Of a DNA stretch of 64,000 bases, positions 61,085 to 64,000 are shown one piece after another (positions within the stretch are counted from its first letter, which is position 1; every line of letters begins with the position of its first letter). A program made the position numbers and the translations under genes. The notes beneath the pieces are model-generated. The model was not told the DNA's origin, did not search any database, and saw only the letters and a program-made list of their open reading frames with translations. The DNA is from Methylobacterium currus (lineage in GTDB: Bacteria > Pseudomonadota > Alphaproteobacteria > Rhizobiales > Beijerinckiaceae): positions 6,181,001-6,245,000 of the forward strand of contig NZ_CP028843.1 of NCBI RefSeq assembly GCF_003058325.1, given 5' to 3'.

Positions 61085-61922
61085 GGCCGGCCTGCCCCAC
61101 AGGGCGGGCCGCCGGTTCCTCCTCGCGCTCCTCGGCCTCGTCATGGCCGGGGCGGGACCCGCTGCGGCGCTCGACGCTGCGGTGCGGACCCCGGTGCCCG
61201 CCGCGGCGGGCTACCGCAACGCCCGCGAGGCGATGCGGACGGGCATGCGCGACTACAATGCCGGCGACAAGGAGGGCGCCGCCCGCGCCCTCGAATACGC
61301 CGCGGGCCAGGGCCACGCCCTTGCCCTCTGGAAGCTCGGCCGCATGTATGCGGAGGGCGACGGCGTCCCGCACGACGACCTCAAGGCGTTCGAGTTCTTC
61401 TCGAAGATCGCCGACGAGAACGCCGACGAGGGCCCGGAGGCGCCGAATGCCGGCGTGGTGGCGAGCGCCTTCACGGCGCTCGGCCGCTACTTCCTCGACG
61501 GGATCAAGGGCTCCTACGTGCGCCCGAACGTCGAGCGCGCCTACGACATGTTCAACTACGCGGCGACGTATTACGGCGACCCGAACGCGCAGTACAACCT
61601 TGCCCGCCTCTACCTCGACGGCACCGGCGTGACCCAGGACCCGCGCCAGGCGGCGCGCTGGTTCAACCTCGCCGCCGAGAAGGGGCACCCGGCCGCGCAA
61701 GCACTGCTCGGCCAGCTCCTGATCAACGGCCAGGGGGTCACGGTGCAGCGCGCCCGCGGCCTCGCCTGGCTGACGCTGGCCCGCGACGCCGCCGAGGGGC
61801 CGAAGGACCAGTGGATCGTCACCCTGCAGGAGCAGGCGATGGCGGCGGCCAACGAGCGGGACCGGGCCGAGGCCCAGGCCCAGGTCGACGGCTTCTACCG
61901 CCGCAGCGCCAAGGGACGGTAA
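61071..61922 (+). CDS. exoR: ExoR-like periplasmic Sel1-repeat regulator
   Basis: A 283-residue protein. A signal peptide (RRFLLALLGLVMAGAGPAAA) is followed by Sel1-type repeats, for example HALALWKLGRMYAEGDGVPH, NAQYNLARLYLDGTGVTQDP and AAQALLGQLLINGQGV. The ending GLAWLTLARDAAEG is typical of ExoR. In Sinorhizobium, ExoR holds the sensor kinase ExoS in check in the periplasm and is degraded under acid, controlling exopolysaccharide, motility and host entry. That role is carried over by similarity. The start overlaps ilvD by 14 bp. A 15-bp tandem repeat follows the stop directly. Confidence 0.78.
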   Translation: MRISEAGLPHRAGRRFLLALLGLVMAGAGPAAALDAAVRTPVPAAAGYRNAREAMRTGMRDYNAGDKEGAARALEYAAGQGHALALWKLGRMYAEGDGVPHDDLKAFEFFSKIADENADEGPEAPNAGVVASAFTALGRYFLDGIKGSYVRPNVERAYDMFNYAATYYGDPNAQYNLARLYLDGTGVTQDPRQAARWFNLAAEKGHPAAQALLGQLLINGQGVTVQRARGLAWLTLARDAAEGPKDQWIVTLQEQAMAAANERDRAEAQAQVDGFYRRSAKGR

Positions 61923-61982
61923 GAGATGGGACGCTGGGAGATGGGACGCTGGGAGATGGGACGCTGGGAGATGGGACGCTGG
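61923..61982 (+). repeat. Four copies of a 15-bp tandem repeat
   Basis: The unit GAGATGGGACGCTGG occurs four times in perfect tandem starting one base after the exoR-like stop, followed by a partial copy. It lies between convergent genes and is likely to vary in copy number between strains. Confidence 0.9.
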
Positions 61983-62019
61983 GAGGGGACGTGACCGCCC
62001 CCTCCTCTCCCTCCCCTCG

Positions 62020-62643
62020 TCAGCCCTGCCGGGCCGCGATCGCCGCCTGGAACGACGGGCGCTCCAGGATCGCCGCGACATAGGCCGCGAGCCGCGGCCA
62101 GCGCTGAGGCTCGACCGCCTCGCCGGCGAGATGCAGGTTGTGGAAGCCTGTCGCGACCGAGATGTCGGCCAGGCCGAAGGCGCCGCCGACGAGATACGGC
62201 CCGTCGATCACGCCCTCGAGATAATCGAACGGCCGCGGCAATTCCTCGGTCATGCACTTGGCCACCACGGCCTCGTCGCAGGGCTGCTTCATCAGCTGCG
62301 GCCGCAGCACCCGCTGCACGAAAGGCTTGACCAGCAGCGGGAACAGCTCGGTGTCGCCGAACTCGTCGAACCAGATCGCCCGGCCGAGATCCTGGGCGCC
62401 GGCCGGCAGCATGGCCGGTTCCGGATGCTTGCGCTCCAGGTAATGGATGATCGCCGAGGAATCGGCGAGGCGGAACTCGCCGTCCTCCAGGGCCGGGATC
62501 TTGCCGAACGGGCTCGCCGCCCGGAAGCGCGGATCGGGATCGTGGAAGCGCAGCGGCACGTGCCGGACCTTGATGCCCTTCTCGGCGAGGACGACGAGCA
62601 CCTTGCGGACGAAGGGCGACAGGCTGGTGCCGTAGAGTTTCAT
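62020..62643 (-). CDS. Glutathione S-transferase family protein
   Basis: A 207-residue GST. The thioredoxin-like N-terminal domain has MKLYGTSLSPFVRKVLVVLA (catalytic Ser or Thr near residue 7-9), the cis-proline segment FGKIPALEDGEF and the ADSSAIIHYLERKHPE glutathione contacts. A helical C-terminal domain follows (LADISVATGFHNLHLAGEAV). It conjugates or isomerises electrophiles with glutathione in the cytoplasm. The start at 62643 fits the family. It is convergent with the exoR-like gene across the tandem repeat. Confidence 0.88.
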   Translation of the reverse strand: MKLYGTSLSPFVRKVLVVLAEKGIKVRHVPLRFHDPDPRFRAASPFGKIPALEDGEFRLADSSAIIHYLERKHPEPAMLPAGAQDLGRAIWFDEFGDTELFPLLVKPFVQRVLRPQLMKQPCDEAVVAKCMTEELPRPFDYLEGVIDGPYLVGGAFGLADISVATGFHNLHLAGEAVEPQRWPRLAAYVAAILERPSFQAAIAARQG

Positions 62644-62751
62644 GAGGCTCTCCCTGCGGCTGAGGACCGCCGGCGCGGTATCGCACCGGACCGGCCGGTT
62701 GGCACCCCTCCCCCGCCTGGAAACCGCGGGCTCGCGGGCCCATACTCCCGC

Positions 62752-63093
62752 ATGGCCGTTCCCGGCCCGGAGAGGCCGACCGTGGACGACACCTTCGAAC
62801 TGCGCGAACGCCTGTCGCGCGCCTGGCGGGCGGTGTTCGACAATGCCGTCGAGGCCGGCAGCCCGCCGGACGCGGTGGTCGAGACGATGACGGCGGTGGC
62901 GCATGCCCGCTTCGCCGAACTGTTCGGCACGGCCGCCGCGGCGAGCTACCTCGCCCTGCTGGCCGAGCAGATGCGCGACGTCGACCACGACGAGGCCGAG
63001 ACCCTGATCCGCGGCGAGGCGCCCGGCCCGGCGTCCTTCGACGACGTGGTGGCGACGATGGACCCGGCCTGGATCGAGCGCGACCCGCTCTGA
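62752..63093 (+). CDS. Hypothetical protein, 113 aa
   Basis: A 113-residue helical protein: LRERLSRAWRAVFDNAVEAG, VVETMTAVAHARFAELFGTA and YLALLAEQMRDVDHDEAETL. No family recognised. It is divergent from the GST gene with 108 bp between them. High third-position GC and a consistent frame support it. Probably cytoplasmic. Confidence 0.6.
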   Translation: MAVPGPERPTVDDTFELRERLSRAWRAVFDNAVEAGSPPDAVVETMTAVAHARFAELFGTAAAASYLALLAEQMRDVDHDEAETLIRGEAPGPASFDDVVATMDPAWIERDPL

Positions 63094-63204
63094 GACGGCT
63101 CCTCGTGCGCTCGCGCACATGACGGGAGGCGGGGACGGGAACGCGGGTCGGCGCCGGCGATTTTTCGGCGCAGGACCATCCCGTGCCATCGCGCGAGCGC
63201 TGTC

Positions 63205-63558
63205 ATGCTTCTTCGGCCATTCGTCGTCGCTGCCGCCTGGGCAGCCTTCTGCTTCACGGCTCAGCCCCACCGGGAGCAGGTTTCTCCAGAGGATCCCGTG
63301 CTCCTCTCCGGCATCCAGGCCGACCTCGCCAGCCGCCGCTGCGACGGCGTCCGGATCGATGCCGAGCATTTCCGGGCCTTCGCGGCCCGGACGCAGCTCA
63401 ACCACGCCGAGTTCTTCCAGAAGCCCCGCTCCGTCCGCCTCCAGGCCGCCCTCGACGACCTCGACGGCCGGATGCGGAGCGACCGGCAGGCGGCCTGCGC
63501 GGCGATCTGGGTGGCGTATGGGCCGGGGAGCCCGTTGCAGTTGCTGCGGCGGGGATGA
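63205..63558 (+). CDS. Secreted hypothetical protein, 117 aa
   Basis: A 117-residue frame starting with an N-terminal hydrophobic segment (LLRPFVVAAAWAAFCFTA), probably a signal peptide. A soluble domain follows with two cysteines (DLASRRCDGVRIDAEHFRAF and SDRQAACAAIWVAYGPG). This pattern of paired Cys in a small exported protein occurs in several uncharacterised alphaproteobacterial families. Function unknown. Confidence 0.55.
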   Translation: MLLRPFVVAAAWAAFCFTAQPHREQVSPEDPVLLSGIQADLASRRCDGVRIDAEHFRAFAARTQLNHAEFFQKPRSVRLQAALDDLDGRMRSDRQAACAAIWVAYGPGSPLQLLRRG

Positions 63559-63708
63559 GACGGCGACCGCTTATTGGCCCTCGGCGAGTTCATACCCTCC
63601 ACATCGATCCGGAGCCGTGCAGCGGAGCCTGGATGAACCTGAGAGGTCGAGTCCGATTTGTCGTTCGACAGACGATTCACAGAGCGACCGCCCATCCAGG
63701 CATGAGAA

Positions 63709-63730
63709 AGCCCGGCCTCTCGGCCGGGCT
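63709..63730 (-). terminator. Terminator of the thioredoxin gene
   Basis: AGCCCGGCC (63709-63717) pairs with GGCCGGGCT (63722-63730) with a TCTC loop. On the minus strand it is followed by TTTCTC. It lies 28 bp past the trxA stop. Confidence 0.75.
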
Positions 63731-63757
63731 CCTCATCATCAATGATTCTGTAGCAGG

Positions 63758-64000
63758 TCAGGCGCTGGCCTGGATCCAGCGGAACAGGTCGCCCTTCGGC
63801 GCGGCGCCGACCTTCTGGCCGGCGAGCTCGCCGCCCTTGAAGATCATCAGGGTCGGGATCGAGCGGATGCCGTACTGAGAGGCGATGCCCGGATTCTCGT
63901 CCACGTTGACCTTGGCGATCTTCACCCGGCCGTTCATCTCGGTGGAGATCTCCTCCAGCGCCGGGCCGATGGCGCGGCAGGGGCCGCACCACTCGGCCCA
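63758..64000 (-). CDS. trxA: Thioredoxin, 5' end outside the window
   Basis: The C-terminal 80 residues of thioredoxin are present. They include the redox active site WCGPC (in [19 protein letters not shown]), VAKVN-type strand ([19 protein letters not shown]), the cis-proline segment [20 protein letters not shown] and the ending [14 protein letters not shown]. The first 25 or so residues lie beyond the right edge. It reduces protein disulfides in the cytoplasm. It ends in a good terminator. Confidence 0.93.
   Translation of the reverse strand, partial: WAEWCGPCRAIGPALEEISTEMNGRVKIAKVNVDENPGIASQYGIRSIPTLMIFKGGELAGQKVGAAPKGDLFRWIQASA

Noticed and set aside
1..64000. CRISPR arrays or cas genes
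   Set aside because: No regularly spaced direct repeats with unique spacers were seen. The only regular repeats are the promoter-like triplet and the 15-bp tandem.

Overview
The window is high-GC bacterial DNA. Gene content and order (PurE/PurK, GlpX, homoserine dehydrogenase, IlvD next to an ExoR-like Sel1-repeat protein, YdcH-type small proteins) fit an alphaproteobacterium of the Hyphomicrobiales, most likely Methylobacterium or a close relative. That placement is inference from gene content and codon usage; no database search was possible.

Layout. (1) 1-15,050 is an accessory island. A run of mostly unrecognised small genes surrounds a AAA+ ATPase (2815-4434). Three insertion sequences of three types follow (9050-13322), one of which splits a putative HEAGH metallopeptidase gene. 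The island ends at the 5' half of a tRNA-Arg(TCT) gene whose 3' half is missing. The gene at the left edge is preceded by a three-copy promoter-like tandem repeat. (2) 15,495-35,058 is an organosulfur block flanked by two copies of a 106-bp non-coding repeat. It holds six flavin-dependent (LLM-type) monooxygenases, a DszC/SfnB-type flavoprotein, a sulfonate-type binding protein, and a probable operon (23,113-34,956) with a GNAT acetyltransferase, monooxygenases, an M20 deacylase, a fused permease-ATPase amino-acid transporter, two binding proteins and a cysteine-synthase-family enzyme. This set matches the logic of S-alkylcysteine salvage: import, N-acetylation, oxidative C-S cleavage, deacetylation and sulfur re-assimilation. 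(3) 35-50 kb is largely core: a ModE-type regulator, an acyl-CoA synthetase, two YdcH/DUF465 proteins, purE-purK, a TPR lipoprotein, glpX, homoserine dehydrogenase, a ceramidase-like membrane protein and xthA. It also holds a broken toxin-antitoxin pair and a truncated Crp/Fnr gene beside a third copy of the 106-bp repeat. (4) 50,116-58,347 carries two transglutaminase-like proteins (one fused to DUF2126), a permuted ATP-grasp/alpha-E protein and a divergent zinc metallopeptidase. This is a probable peptide or protein modification system of unknown substrate and is the best candidate here for under-described biology. (5) 58-64 kb is core: ilvD, exoR-like, a glutathione S-transferase, small hypotheticals and the 3' part of trxA.

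The left third shows mobile-element decay, and the organosulfur block also carries gene remnants (a signal-peptide fragment and a permease C-terminus), so it has been rearranged more than once. Start sites were chosen from codon usage, ribosome-binding sites and overlaps. Several hypothetical genes in the island are supported only by intact frames, tight packing and third-position GC.
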